From NCBI GenBank assembly GCA_035622275.1, contig DASPVQ010000027.1, positions 1 through 64,000 of the forward strand: a DNA stretch of 64,000 nucleotides, given 5' to 3'. Both the position numbers and the translations under genes were made by a program. Shown here one piece after another: positions 8,499 to 16,635 of this stretch; within the stretch, counting starts at the first letter, position 1, and every line of letters begins with the position of its first letter. The notes beneath the pieces are model-generated. The model did not search any database. It was not told the origin of the DNA and worked only from the letters and a program-made list of their open reading frames with translations. Origin of the DNA: Thermoplasmata archaeon (GTDB lineage: Archaea; Thermoplasmatota; Thermoplasmata; Lutacidiplasmatales; UBA184).

Positions 8499-8962
8499 GC
8501 CCGTACCCCGCCGACCCGGAGTGGGCGCGCGGCCCGATGCGCCTCGTCCTCACCACGTACCCGGGACGGGACCGCGCGCTCTCCGCCATCGGCGGCGTGC
8601 TCGAGCGACGTCTCGCGGCGTGCGGGAGCGTCGTGCCCATCGACTCGCGCTACTGGTGGAAGGGGCGGGTGCTCTCCGAAACCGAGGCGCTCGTCGTCTT
8701 CAAGACGGTCCCCAAGCGGGTCGGCGCGCTCTTCCGGTTCCTCGAGGAGGGGCATCCGTACGAGGTCCCGGAGATCGTCGAGATCGACGTCCCGAGGGCC
8801 ACCGCAGGTTACCTCGCGTACCTCTCCGCGACCCTCGACCGAGCCGTCGCCCGCTCGGCGCCGACTAGGCGTCGGGCAGCACCGCGAGCCCCGGCAGCTC
8901 GAGGCCCTGGACGAACTCGAGCGCGGCGCCGCCCCCCGTCGACACGAACTGGAAGCCGTTGA
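8495..8962 (+). CDS. cutA: CutA-like divalent-cation tolerance protein with C-terminal read-through tail
   Basis: 155 residues. Residues about 14-125 match CutA: RLVLTTYPGRDRA at the N-terminus, LAACGSVVPIDSRYWWKG, the EALVVFKT strand and HPYEVPEIVEIDV. CutA is a small trimeric ferredoxin-fold protein linked to metal tolerance. The family normally ends near residue 125. Here the frame continues about 30 Arg/Pro/Ala-rich residues into the convergent pgk gene, overlapping it by 98 bp. Translation starts by ATGA overlap with polB; an alternative ATG at 8537 would remove a 14-residue leader. Confidence 0.85.
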   Translation: MSPYPADPEWARGPMRLVLTTYPGRDRALSAIGGVLERRLAACGSVVPIDSRYWWKGRVLSETEALVVFKTVPKRVGALFRFLEEGHPYEVPEIVEIDVPRATAGYLAYLSATLDRAVARSAPTRRRAAPRAPAARGPGRTRARRRPPSTRTGSR

Positions 8963-10046
8963 GGACGCCGAGGTCCTCCGCGACGTGGGCGGAATCCCCT
9001 CCGGCGGCCACGTGGTAGCCCGGGATCGCGCCGAGCGCCCCGAGGACCTCGCGGGTGCCGGCGGCGAAGCGCGGGTCCTCGGCCCGCCCGAGCGGCCCGT
9101 TCCAGAAGACGGTCTTGGAGGTGCTGAGCACCTCGCGAAAGCGCGCGCGCGTCGCGGGCCCGATGTCGAGGGCGCGGCCGTCCGACGGGATCGCCTCGAC
9201 CGGATGGACCTCGACGCCCGATCCGTCTGCCCGTTCGACCACGAGATCGCTCGGCAGGACGATCTCGGTGCCGGCGGCGCTCGCCGCATGCCCGAGCTCC
9301 TCGACGGCGGCCAGCAGGTCGGTCTCGACCGGGGAGGCGCCGAGGGGCACGCCGCGCGCCCGCAGGAACGGGAAGGCGAGCGCACCGCCCACCAGGAGCG
9401 AGGTCGCCTTGCCGCAGAAGCTGGTGAGCAGCGGGAGCTTGTCCGCGACCTTCGCGCCCCCGAGGACCACGACGTACGGGGTCTCGGGTCGCCCCATGAG
9501 GCGCGAGAGCTCGCGGATCTCCCGCTCGACGAGCAGACCGGCGACGGAGGGAAGGCGCTGGGGCACCCCCACCGTGGAGGCGTGGGCCCGGTGGACGACG
9601 CCGAAGGCATCCTCGACGAACAGCTCGCCGAGGCGCGCGAGCTGGGCGGCGAACGCGGGATCGTTCGCCTCCTCGCCGGGATGGAAGCGCAGGTTCTCGA
9701 GCAGGAGGAACTGACCGTTCTCGACGCGGGTGCTGAGCTCGAGCGCCCGGACCCCGACGATGTCCTCCGCGAGCGGGACGGGTTGCCCCAGGATCGAGCT
9801 GAGACGGCGCGCGACCGGCTTGAGGGAGAAGCGGGGGTCGTGCCGCCCCTCCGGCCGCCCGAGGTGCGCGAGGAGGATCGTCCGCGCGCCCGAGGATCGC
9901 AGGTGGTTGAGCGTCGGCAGGGCCTCGCGGATCCGCCGGTCGTCCGCGACCTGGCCGGCGGGGTCGAGGGGCACGTTGAAGTCGACGCGGACGAGGACGC
10001 GCCGGCCCCGGACCGCGGCCGAACCGATCCCACGCTTGCCGGCCAT
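8865..10046 (-). CDS. pgk: Phosphoglycerate kinase
   Basis: 393 residues. It interconverts 1,3-bisphosphoglycerate plus ADP with 3-phosphoglycerate plus ATP in the cytosol. The N-terminal substrate-binding signature RVLVRVDFNVPL (about 15-26), the conserved Arg/His region LLAHLGRPEG, LLENLRFHPGEE and FVEDAFGVVHRAHAST are all present. The C-terminal nucleotide domain shows VVLGGAKVADK, FWNGPLG, GGGDSA and STGGGAALEF. Length is normal for single-domain-pair PGKs. A TATA-like CTTAGC lies 25 nt before the ATG, so the mRNA may be leaderless. Its 3' end overlaps the cutA read-through tail. Confidence 0.96.
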   Translation of the reverse strand: MAGKRGIGSAAVRGRRVLVRVDFNVPLDPAGQVADDRRIREALPTLNHLRSSGARTILLAHLGRPEGRHDPRFSLKPVARRLSSILGQPVPLAEDIVGVRALELSTRVENGQFLLLENLRFHPGEEANDPAFAAQLARLGELFVEDAFGVVHRAHASTVGVPQRLPSVAGLLVEREIRELSRLMGRPETPYVVVLGGAKVADKLPLLTSFCGKATSLLVGGALAFPFLRARGVPLGASPVETDLLAAVEELGHAASAAGTEIVLPSDLVVERADGSGVEVHPVEAIPSDGRALDIGPATRARFREVLSTSKTVFWNGPLGRAEDPRFAAGTREVLGALGAIPGYHVAAGGDSAHVAEDLGVLNGFQFVSTGGGAALEFVQGLELPGLAVLPDA

Positions 10047-10068
10047 CGGCCGCGCTACGGTCCCCTTC

Positions 10069-10074
10069 GCTAAG
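10069..10074 (-). promoter_or_regulatory. TATA-like box of pgk
   Basis: Minus-strand CTTAGC is centred 25 nt before the pgk ATG, leaderless spacing. The match to consensus is weak. Confidence 0.35.
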
Positions 10075-11020
10075 ACGGTTGTCGCCCGGCGCCGGGCCGT
10101 CGCGCTGCGGCCAGCTCCGCGACGACGGCGCGCGTGGCGGGGAGATCGATACCGCGAGCCTCGGCGATCCGCAGGATCTCCCCCGAGATCGCGTCGATCT
10201 CGGTCGGTCGACCCCGCTCCACGTCCTGCAGCATGCTCGAGCGATTGGCCGCTGTGGCCTGTAGGATCCGCTCGAGGGCCCGATCGGCCTCCGCGTCGGG
10301 GATCGGCACGCCGGCGGCCGCGGCGGCCCGTTGCGCCTCTCGCAGGAGCGCCCAGGCCCTCGCCCGGAACGGCGCGTCCCGGAGCCGGCCGTTCGGGACG
10401 CGGGCGAGCGCGCTCACCGGGTTGATCGCCGCGTTGACGAGCGCCTTGCGCCAGAGCTCGCGCGCGAGGTCCGGGACGCGACGGACCGGGATCCCTCCGC
10501 TCGCGAGTAGCTCGGCCCAGCGCTGCGTCGAGGGCCCGGCGGCGCCGGCGCGCTCGGTCTCGGAGAGCACGATCTCGCCTTCGCCGGGCTGCTGGACCAC
10601 TCCGATCGCCTGCCAGTGCGCCGGGATCGAGTTGACCGCGCGCACGAGGACCGCCGGCGCTGCAGCCCAGCCCGCCCGCTCGAAGCGCGGCGTGACGTGC
10701 TCGAGGACGCCGAGTCCGTTCTGCGGCAGGAGGGTGGGCTGGGGGAGCGGAACGGCAGCCCCGATCGACGCGATGGCACCGTCGAGGTCGAACGTCTTCA
10801 CGGAGAGCAGGATCGCCTCGGCGTCCGTCGGCGCGCTGAGGGCCGTGGCGGCCCGGACCTCGACGCGCCCCGGCCGTACCCCGGCCACGCGGAGACCGTG
10901 GGCTCGGACCACCCGCACGAGGGGCGCGCGACCGATCAGACAGACGTCGTGGCCGACCACCGCGAGGCGGGCGCCGAGGAGCGAGCCGATCGCCCCGGCG
11001 CCGAAGACGACGACCTTCAC
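10070..11020 (-). CDS. panE: 2-dehydropantoate 2-reductase (ketopantoate reductase family)
   Basis: 316 residues. The family reduces 2-dehydropantoate to pantoate with NAD(P)H for coenzyme A synthesis. The N-terminal Rossmann motif VVFGAGAIGSLLGARLA (about 3-19) and GLRVAG are visible. LSVKTFDLDGAI carries the conserved Lys, and LLPQNGLG the conserved Asn; the C-terminal helical domain has KALVNAAINPVSAL and a Ser-rich SSMLQDVERGRPTEIDAISG. It ends a three-gene minus-strand run with two coiled-coil proteins (14 bp spacing). Other ApbA/PanE-family reductases remain possible. Confidence 0.88.
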   Translation of the reverse strand: MKVVVFGAGAIGSLLGARLAVVGHDVCLIGRAPLVRVVRAHGLRVAGVRPGRVEVRAATALSAPTDAEAILLSVKTFDLDGAIASIGAAVPLPQPTLLPQNGLGVLEHVTPRFERAGWAAAPAVLVRAVNSIPAHWQAIGVVQQPGEGEIVLSETERAGAAGPSTQRWAELLASGGIPVRRVPDLARELWRKALVNAAINPVSALARVPNGRLRDAPFRARAWALLREAQRAAAAAGVPIPDAEADRALERILQATAANRSSMLQDVERGRPTEIDAISGEILRIAEARGIDLPATRAVVAELAAARRPGAGRQPS

Positions 11021-11034
11021 GGCGGCGCCCCGGC

Positions 11035-11265
11035 CTACGGGAAGCGGCGGACGAGGTTCGCGAGCGCCGGATCCTGACCCCAGTCCCGGCGCAGGAGGAT
11101 GAGCAGCCGTTCGTAGTATCGGACCTGTTCGCGCGCCTGCCGGACCTTCAGCTCGAGGTACTCCTCCTCGCGACGCAGGCGCCCGAGCTCGGCGAGAAGA
11201 TCGCGCTCGGTGGCGCGGAGCGTCTCGTGCCTATCGATTGCGGAGTGCGTAACTCGATGCGGCAC
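11035..11265 (-). CDS. Small coiled-coil protein, function unknown
   Basis: 76 residues. Residues about 15-60 are a continuous charged helix with heptad-like Leu/Tyr spacing (LRATERDLLAELGRLRREEE then YLELKVRQAREQVRYYERLL), predicted as coiled coil. It overlaps the end of the upstream coiled-coil gene by 35 bp and precedes panE by 14 bp. The pair may assemble together; this is inference. No known family is recognised. Confidence 0.6.
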   Translation of the reverse strand: MPHRVTHSAIDRHETLRATERDLLAELGRLRREEEYLELKVRQAREQVRYYERLLILLRRDWGQDPALANLVRRFP

Positions 11266-11515
11266 TCATCATCTCCAGCGATGCGTTCGCCCGAACGGAG
11301 GGAAGCGTCGCCTGCACGGCCTCGCTCAGGCGCACGAGATCGCGGCGGACGCGCCGCAGGCGCGCCTCGATCCGCCGACGGTGCTCCCGCACCTCCGCGA
11401 GCGAGCGTTCGAGCACGTCCATCCGGCGACGCCAGTTGTCCCGCTCCTGCACGCTGAGCAGGGTGGAATCGACGTCGACCATCGCGGCCTCCGCACCGGC
11501 CCGTGCGAGAATCAA
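11231..11515 (-). CDS. Small coiled-coil protein, function unknown
   Basis: 94 residues from a TTG start; an ATG at 11482 (MVDVDSTLL) is an equally good candidate. Residues about 22-72 form a long Arg/Glu-rich amphipathic helix. It is the first gene of the minus-strand run coil-coil-panE. It shares a divergent promoter region with mdh, where the near-palindromic GTTTAAAC is 50 nt from this TTG. Prefoldin-like or structural roles are possible but unsupported. Confidence 0.55.
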   Translation of the reverse strand: MILARAGAEAAMVDVDSTLLSVQERDNWRRRMDVLERSLAEVREHRRRIEARLRRVRRDLVRLSEAVQATLPSVRANASLEMMSAASSYALRNR

Positions 11516-11562
11516 GGTTTCGCCCGAGGCGCCACGCCCCGCGCCGAGCCCCGTCGCTGACG

Positions 11563-11568
11563 TTTAAA
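11563..11568. promoter_or_regulatory. TATA box between mdh and the coiled-coil operon
   Basis: TTTAAA inside the palindrome GTTTAAAC is centred 38 nt before the mdh ATG and 50 nt before the divergent gene. It may serve both directions. Confidence 0.55.
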
Positions 11569-11603
11569 CCGACGGGACCGTGGGCCGACGCGGGAGGGGT
11601 CGG

Positions 11604-12566
11604 ATGAGCTACCTGTCGAAGGTCGTTGTGCTCGGTGCGGGGAACATCGGCGGGTCGCTCGCGCAGCGCCTCGCCGAGCGGGACGTCGCCCGCGAGGTCG
11701 TGCTGGTCGACATCATCGACGGGCTCCCGCAGGGCAAGGCGCTCGACATCCAGGAGTCCGCGCCGATCGTCGGATTCTCGACCCGGGTCTCGGGCTCGAC
11801 GTCGCTCGAGGTCGTCGGCGGGGCCGAGGTGGTCATCGAGACCGCCGGGCTCGCGCGCAAGCCCGGTATGAGTCGCTCGGACCTCCTGGAGAAGAACGCG
11901 GCGATCGTACGAGGGCATGCCGAGGCCGTACGGGACCGAGCCCCCCGGGCGGTCGTCATCGTCGTCACGAACCCGGTCGACGTGATGACCTACTTCTTCC
12001 GGCAGGTGAGCGGACTGCCGCCGGCGAGGGTCTTCGGCGAGTCGGGCACGCTCGACACGGCCCGCTTCCGCACCTTCGTCGCCGAAGCGCTGGGGGTCGC
12101 GCCGCGCGACGTCACGGGATTCGTCCTCGGCACCCACGGCGACACGATGGTGCCGATCCTCTCCCTCACGAGCGTGAGCGGCGTGCCGCTCGCGCGCCTG
12201 CTGCCCCCCGACCGGCTCGCGTCGATCGTCGAGCGGACCAAGCAGGGCGGCGGCGAGATCGTGAACCTGCTGAAGATGGGGAGCGCGTTCTACGCGCCGA
12301 CGGCCGCGCAGGCCGAACTGGTCGAGGCGATGGCGACCGACGCCCACCGTCTCGTCCCGGTCGCCGCGCACCTCGACGGGGAGTTCGGCGAGCGTGACGT
12401 CTACATCGGCGTGCCCGTCGTGCTCGGGCGAGCGGGGATCGAGCGGATCGTGGAGGTCGACCTCACGCCCGTCGAGCGCGAGGCGTTCGCCGCGAGCGTG
12501 GCGGCCGTCCGCGCCGACCTGGCCCTGCTGGCCCCCCCCTCCGGTGCCGGCGGGGGCGTGCGGTGA
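11604..12566 (+). CDS. mdh: Malate dehydrogenase (LDH-like family)
   Basis: 320 residues from ATG 11604, preceded by GGGAGGGG; a GTG eight codons earlier lies before this ribosome-binding site. It interconverts malate and oxaloacetate with NAD(P)(H). The Rossmann motif VLGAGNIGG (about 8-16) and Asp of LVDII start the NAD domain. AGLARKPGMSR carries Arg at the substrate-specificity position that marks malate over lactate. VTNPVDVMTYF, FGESGTLDTARFR and the catalytic His in GTHGDTMVP (about 173) follow. It overlaps the ferredoxin gene by four bases (GTGA), so the two are co-translated. Confidence 0.94.
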   Translation: MSYLSKVVVLGAGNIGGSLAQRLAERDVAREVVLVDIIDGLPQGKALDIQESAPIVGFSTRVSGSTSLEVVGGAEVVIETAGLARKPGMSRSDLLEKNAAIVRGHAEAVRDRAPRAVVIVVTNPVDVMTYFFRQVSGLPPARVFGESGTLDTARFRTFVAEALGVAPRDVTGFVLGTHGDTMVPILSLTSVSGVPLARLLPPDRLASIVERTKQGGGEIVNLLKMGSAFYAPTAAQAELVEAMATDAHRLVPVAAHLDGEFGERDVYIGVPVVLGRAGIERIVEVDLTPVEREAFAASVAAVRADLALLAPPSGAGGGVR

Positions 12567-12874
12567 GCGCCGACGCGGCGCCCGCCGCGGTGACGTTTGT
12601 CGAGATCAAGCGCCGCCTCGGCACGCTGCGCTTTTCCACGGACTCCCCGGAACACGCGCACATCACGACCACGCCGGCGATCTGCGCGAAGTGCCCGCAT
12701 TCGTTCTGTACGTTCGTCTGTCCGGCCCAGTGCTACCAGCGGATCGACGGTCGCCTGGTCTTCCGCTACGAGGACTGCGTCGAGTGCGGCGCCTGCGCGA
12801 TCGCCTGCGACCAGGGCTCCGTGACCTGGAACCTGCCGCGCGGTCCGTACGGCGTCCGCTACCGCTACGGCTAG
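12563..12874 (+). CDS. fixX: FixX-like ferredoxin
   Basis: 103 residues. FixX-type ferredoxins usually pass electrons from ETF to quinone with FixABC/ETF-QO. The C-terminal half has ICAKCPHSFCTFVCP and CVECGACAIACDQG, eight cysteines able to hold iron-sulfur clusters. The ending SVTWNLPRGPYGVRYRYG matches FixX (WNYPRGGFGVxYRYG type). No fixABC or etf genes are adjacent; the neighbour is mdh, which overlaps it by four bases. Its partner therefore lies elsewhere. Confidence 0.85.
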   Translation: MSADAAPAAVTFVEIKRRLGTLRFSTDSPEHAHITTTPAICAKCPHSFCTFVCPAQCYQRIDGRLVFRYEDCVECGACAIACDQGSVTWNLPRGPYGVRYRYG

Positions 12875-12925
12875 GGCCGACCGGGCCATCGGGCCGACCC
12901 CGGCCGCGTTCGCGTCGACCCGCAT

Positions 12926-12932
12926 CTTAAAG
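12926..12932 (+). promoter_or_regulatory. TATA box of the XPD gene
   Basis: CTTAAAG is centred 37 nt before tandem ACG codons (12966, 12969) and 91 nt before the first conventional in-frame start (GTG 13020). GGAG at 12957-12960 follows the predicted transcription start near 12955. Confidence 0.55.
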
Positions 12933-12965
12933 CCCCGGTCCCAGGGTCCTCGGGACGGAGCGACC

Positions 12966-15041
12966 ACGACGCCGTCGGCGAGCACCGCCCCGGAGCCCCC
13001 CGCCCTGTTCCCGTACCGGGTGCGACCGGGTCAGGAGGCCGTCCTGCGCGAGGTGATCGCGCTGGCCGAGCGCGGCGGACCGTTGCTGCTCAACGCGCCC
13101 ACGGGCAGCGGCAAGACCGTCGCAACCCTCGCGCCGCTGCTGGAACATGCCGAGCGCGCCGGCCATCGGATCGTCTACCTCGTGCGGACCCACTCCCAGG
13201 AGGTCCAGGTACTGCACGAGGCCCGGACGATCGCGCACCGGCTCGATCGGCCGTTCCTCGCCATCGGCCTGCAGGGGCGCGCGGGTCGCTGCTTCCTGCT
13301 CGAGAACGTTGCCGAGGTCAAGGGCGCCACCGCGGAGGAGCACGGCAAGCTGTGCGCGGACCGCAAGCGGGCGACCGAGCGCGCGATGCAGGGGGAGGCG
13401 CCGCTCGCCCCCCCACCCGAGCTGCCCGAGGGCGGCGAGATCGACCTCACCGACCTCGACGGGTGCCCGTACTACGCCCGCGTCCTCCAGACCGAGCTCG
13501 AGAGCCTCGTCGAGCGGTTCAGCGCCCGGCTGCCGAACCCGACCGAGTTCGAGGGGTTCTGCCGGGAAGAGAACCTGTGCCCGTACGAGCTCTCGAAGAA
13601 GCTCGTCCCGCACGCCCGGCTCGTGACCGCCCCGTACGCCTTCTTCTTCCACCCTCACATCCGCCGCTCGCTGTTCTCCTGGCTGGGCGTCGGCCCCGAG
13701 CGGGTCGATCTGGTGATCGACGAGGCCCACAACCTGCCGAACCACCTGCGCGAGCTCTCGACGGTCGCCCTCCCCCAGGAATCGGTCCGCCGGGCCCGGG
13801 CGGAGGTCGACGAGCGCGGGGACTTCCAGCTGCCGGACGGGCCGAGCGCCACGCGGTTCTTCGACATCGTCGGGGCCGCCGTGGAGGAGCTCGTCCAGGC
13901 GCTCGCGCGGGACGACGATGCCGTGCTGCCGCCCGCGGTGTTCGAGGAGGCCCTGTTGACCGCGCTCGGCGGCACCAGCCACCGGCTCGACACCTGGCTC
14001 GGCGCGCTGGCGACCTGGGGCGAGAACCTGCGCGAGGAGCGACGACGCGAGCGCCACCTCCCGCGCTCCTGGGTCCACACGGTCGCCCTGACGCTGCTGT
14101 CCTGGCCGCAGCTCGAGCCACCCGGGTACGTCAAGGTCGTGACCCGCCGCCCGCGCCCCGCGCTCGAGGCCTACGCCCTCGACGCCTCCGCGCCCGCCCG
14201 TCCGATCCTCGACTGCCACCTGTCCGTCCACATGTCCGGCACCCTCGTCCCGCTCGAGGAGTACCGCGACTCCCTCGGCCTCGGCGCGGGGGCCCGCCTC
14301 GTCGACGTGCCCTCCCACTTCCCGGCCGAGCACCGGCGGTTGCTCTACGACCGGTCGATCACGACCCGCTTCGAGGAGCTCCACGCCGACCCGCGGGCGG
14401 TCGGACGGATCGCCGACCGCCTGGTCGAGGTGCTGCAGTCGCTGCCCGTGAAGACGGCCGTGTTCTTCCCGAGCTTCGAGCTGATGCAGCGGGTGCTCGA
14501 GGCCGGGCTGCAGTCGCAGCTCCCCGGGAACGTCTTCATCGAGTACGCGAAGCTGCCGATGGGCGACCTCTGGCGCTCGATCGAGGGCTGGAAGAAGGAC
14601 CCGGAGGGGACCGTGCTGATCGGCGTCGCCGGCGGCCGGCTCGCCGAGGGGATCGACTACCCCAACGAGGAGCTCGAGGCGGTCGTGCTCGTCGGGATCC
14701 CGTATCCGCGGCCGACGGCCAAGCGCGAGGCCCTGCGCCGCTACCTCGACCTGACCACGGGCAAGGGCTGGGAGTACACGGTCGAGGCGCCGGCGACGCG
14801 GATGATCCTGCAGGCGTGCGGGCGGATGATCCGCTCGGAGCACGACCGCGGGATCGCCATCATCCTCGACCGTCGCGCGGCGGCGTTCGCCGCCCACCTG
14901 CCCGGCCTCGAGCCGATCGAGAACCTGGCCGAGACGACGCACCGCTTCTACGGCCGGCGGGCGCGCTGGTCCCGGACCGCGAGCCGCCCCCCCGGCACCC
15001 CGAGCGCCGCCAGCGCCCGGGACACCGAGCGCAACTCCTAA
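12966..15041 (+). CDS. xpd: XPD/Rad3-type iron-sulfur DNA helicase
   Basis: A 5'-3' SF2 helicase of DNA repair. From GTG 13020 it has 673 residues with APTGSGKT, the iron-sulfur cysteines (in GRCFL, KLCAD, DGCPYY and NLCPYE), VIDEAHNL, GGRLAEGIDYP and QACGRMIRSEHDRG. The conserved motif FPYRVRPGQ, shared with other XPD proteins, begins before that GTG, and no ATG, GTG or TTG lies between it and the upstream stop. I therefore extend to ACG 12966, five bases after GGAG and 37 nt after a TATA box. The start is the uncertain part; some archaeal XPDs do begin near the GTG. The product identity is firm. The heptose operon follows 26 bp downstream. Confidence 0.9.
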   Translation, partial: TTPSASTAPEPPALFPYRVRPGQEAVLREVIALAERGGPLLLNAPTGSGKTVATLAPLLEHAERAGHRIVYLVRTHSQEVQVLHEARTIAHRLDRPFLAIGLQGRAGRCFLLENVAEVKGATAEEHGKLCADRKRATERAMQGEAPLAPPPELPEGGEIDLTDLDGCPYYARVLQTELESLVERFSARLPNPTEFEGFCREENLCPYELSKKLVPHARLVTAPYAFFFHPHIRRSLFSWLGVGPERVDLVIDEAHNLPNHLRELSTVALPQESVRRARAEVDERGDFQLPDGPSATRFFDIVGAAVEELVQALARDDDAVLPPAVFEEALLTALGGTSHRLDTWLGALATWGENLREERRRERHLPRSWVHTVALTLLSWPQLEPPGYVKVVTRRPRPALEAYALDASAPARPILDCHLSVHMSGTLVPLEEYRDSLGLGAGARLVDVPSHFPAEHRRLLYDRSITTRFEELHADPRAVGRIADRLVEVLQSLPVKTAVFFPSFELMQRVLEAGLQSQLPGNVFIEYAKLPMGDLWRSIEGWKKDPEGTVLIGVAGGRLAEGIDYPNEELEAVVLVGIPYPRPTAKREALRRYLDLTTGKGWEYTVEAPATRMILQACGRMIRSEHDRGIAIILDRRAAAFAAHLPGLEPIENLAETTHRFYGRRARWSRTASRPPGTPSAASARDTERNS

Positions 15042-15067
15042 GAGCGCGCCCGGGCGCTCCATCGCGC

Positions 15068-16045
15068 GTGATCATCACCCGCACGCCGCTGCGGATCAGC
15101 TTCATGGGGGGCGGGACCGATCTCCCGTCGTTCTACCGGGCCTACGGTGGCGGCGCGGTCGTTGGCGCGGCGATCGATCGCTACATCCACGTCCTCGTGA
15201 ACGAGAAGTTCGACCGTTCGATCCGGGTCGCCTACTCGCGAACGGAGAACGTCGAGCGGCGCGAGGACCTTCAGCACGAGCTCGTGCGCGAGGCGATGCG
15301 GATCGCCGGCGTCTCGGAGGCCGTCGAGATCCACACGGTCGCCGACATTCCGGGCGAGGGCACCGGTCTCGGCTCGTCCTCCAGCGTGACGGTCGGCCTC
15401 CTCCACGCGCTCCACGCCTTCATGGGCCGCCTCAAGGACCCCTCCGAGCTCGCGAGCGAGGCCTGCCGGATCGAGATCGACATCCTGGGTGGGACGCTGG
15501 GCAAGCAGGACCAGTACATCGCCGCGTTCGGTGGGATCCAGCACTTCGAGTTCCGGCCGGACGACTCCGTCGGCGCGACGCCCCTGCCCCTGTCGACGGC
15601 CGACCGCGAGGCGCTCAGCGACCACCTCTCGCTCTACTATACCGGCATCACGCGGCGGGCGGCGGGAATCCTGAAGGACCAGGAGGCCCGTACCGCCGCG
15701 AACGAGGAGGCGCTCGTGCGCCTGCGCGCGCTCGTCGGCCCGACGCGCGCCGCGGTCCTGCGAGCCGACTGGGCGGAGCTGGGACGCCTGCTCGACGAGG
15801 GCTGGCAGCTGAAGCGGGGGCTCTCCGCGTCGATCTCGAACCCCGAGATCGACGCGCACTTCGCGCGGGCGAAGGCGGCCGGCGCCTTCGGCGGCAAGGT
15901 CACCGGCGCGGGCGGCGGCGGCTTTCTCCTGCTCGTCCACCCGCCCGAACGCAGCCGTGAAATAGCGGCCGCCCTCTCTCCGATGCCGCGCCTCCCCGTG
16001 CGGATCACGCCGGAGGGCTCGCGGATCCTGGGCGTCCATCGATGA
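15068..16045 (+). CDS. hddA: GHMP kinase, probable D-glycero-D-manno-heptose 7-phosphate kinase
   Basis: 325 residues from GTG 15068. HddA phosphorylates heptose 7-phosphate at C1 on the GDP-heptose route used for surface glycans. It shows the GHMP N-terminal substrate loop TPLRISFMGGGTDLPSFY (about 5-22), ATP-binding GEGTGLGSSSSVTVG (about 97-111), the HddA-like GGTLGKQDQYIAAFGG and C-terminal KVTGAGGGGFLLL. The stop overlaps the start of the phosphoheptose isomerase gene by ATGA, which strongly supports the heptose assignment over other sugar kinases. No nucleotidyltransferase (hddC) or phosphatase (gmhB) is in the cluster. Confidence 0.87.
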   Translation: MIITRTPLRISFMGGGTDLPSFYRAYGGGAVVGAAIDRYIHVLVNEKFDRSIRVAYSRTENVERREDLQHELVREAMRIAGVSEAVEIHTVADIPGEGTGLGSSSSVTVGLLHALHAFMGRLKDPSELASEACRIEIDILGGTLGKQDQYIAAFGGIQHFEFRPDDSVGATPLPLSTADREALSDHLSLYYTGITRRAAGILKDQEARTAANEEALVRLRALVGPTRAAVLRADWAELGRLLDEGWQLKRGLSASISNPEIDAHFARAKAAGAFGGKVTGAGGGGFLLLVHPPERSREIAAALSPMPRLPVRITPEGSRILGVHR

Positions 16046-16635
16046 GCGATCTCCCCGGACTCGACGCCTACGCCCGGAGCTACCTGGCCGAGGCGCGGGA
16101 GGCCCTGCGCGACGACTACGTGATCGCCGCGATGCGGCGCATCGTGCCCATCGTGCTCGAGGCCCGCGCCCGCGGCCGGCACGTCTTCCTCTTCGGCAAC
16201 GGGGGGAGCGCCTCGACCGCCTCGCACTTCGTGACGGATCTCGCCAAGGTCGCGCGCCGTGGCGACGCCCCCGCGATCCGGTCGCTCGCGCTCACCGACA
16301 ACATCCCGAGCGTGACCGCCTGGGCGAACGACCGGGACTACGCCTCGATCTTCTCCGAGCAGCTGCGGGCCCTGGGGAGCGCGGGCGATGTCGCGATCGC
16401 GATCTCGGGCAGCGGCAATTCCCCGAACGTCCTCGCCGCGGTGGCGGTCGCTAGCGAGCTCGGCCTGCGCACGATCGGGCTGACCGGCATCGGCGGCGGG
16501 AAGCTGAAGGACCTGGTCGAAGTGCCGGTGGTGGTCCCGTCGGACAGCATGCAGCACGTCGAGGACGTCCACGTGAGCCTCCTCCACCTGTTGACCGCCT
16601 ACCTGCGCGACGAGGGGCCGACCTCGTCCCGATGA
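16042..16635 (+). CDS. gmhA: Phosphoheptose isomerase, SIS domain
   Basis: 197 residues. GmhA converts sedoheptulose 7-phosphate to D-glycero-D-manno-heptose 7-phosphate, the substrate of the preceding kinase. The SIS fold is clear: FLFGNGGSASTASHFVTDL (about 50-68), SLALTDNIPSVTAWAND, IAISGSGNSPNVLAA and VHVSLLHLL near the C-terminus, where GmhA has catalytic residues. Length fits the family. ATGA overlaps join it to hddA upstream and to the CBS gene downstream. Confidence 0.9.
   Translation: MSDLPGLDAYARSYLAEAREALRDDYVIAAMRRIVPIVLEARARGRHVFLFGNGGSASTASHFVTDLAKVARRGDAPAIRSLALTDNIPSVTAWANDRDYASIFSEQLRALGSAGDVAIAISGSGNSPNVLAAVAVASELGLRTIGLTGIGGGKLKDLVEVPVVVPSDSMQHVEDVHVSLLHLLTAYLRDEGPTSSR

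Noticed and set aside
12927-15062. A 711-codon minus-strand frame
   Set aside because: It is antisense to XPD, with Arg/Gly/Asp/Glu-skewed composition and no motif.
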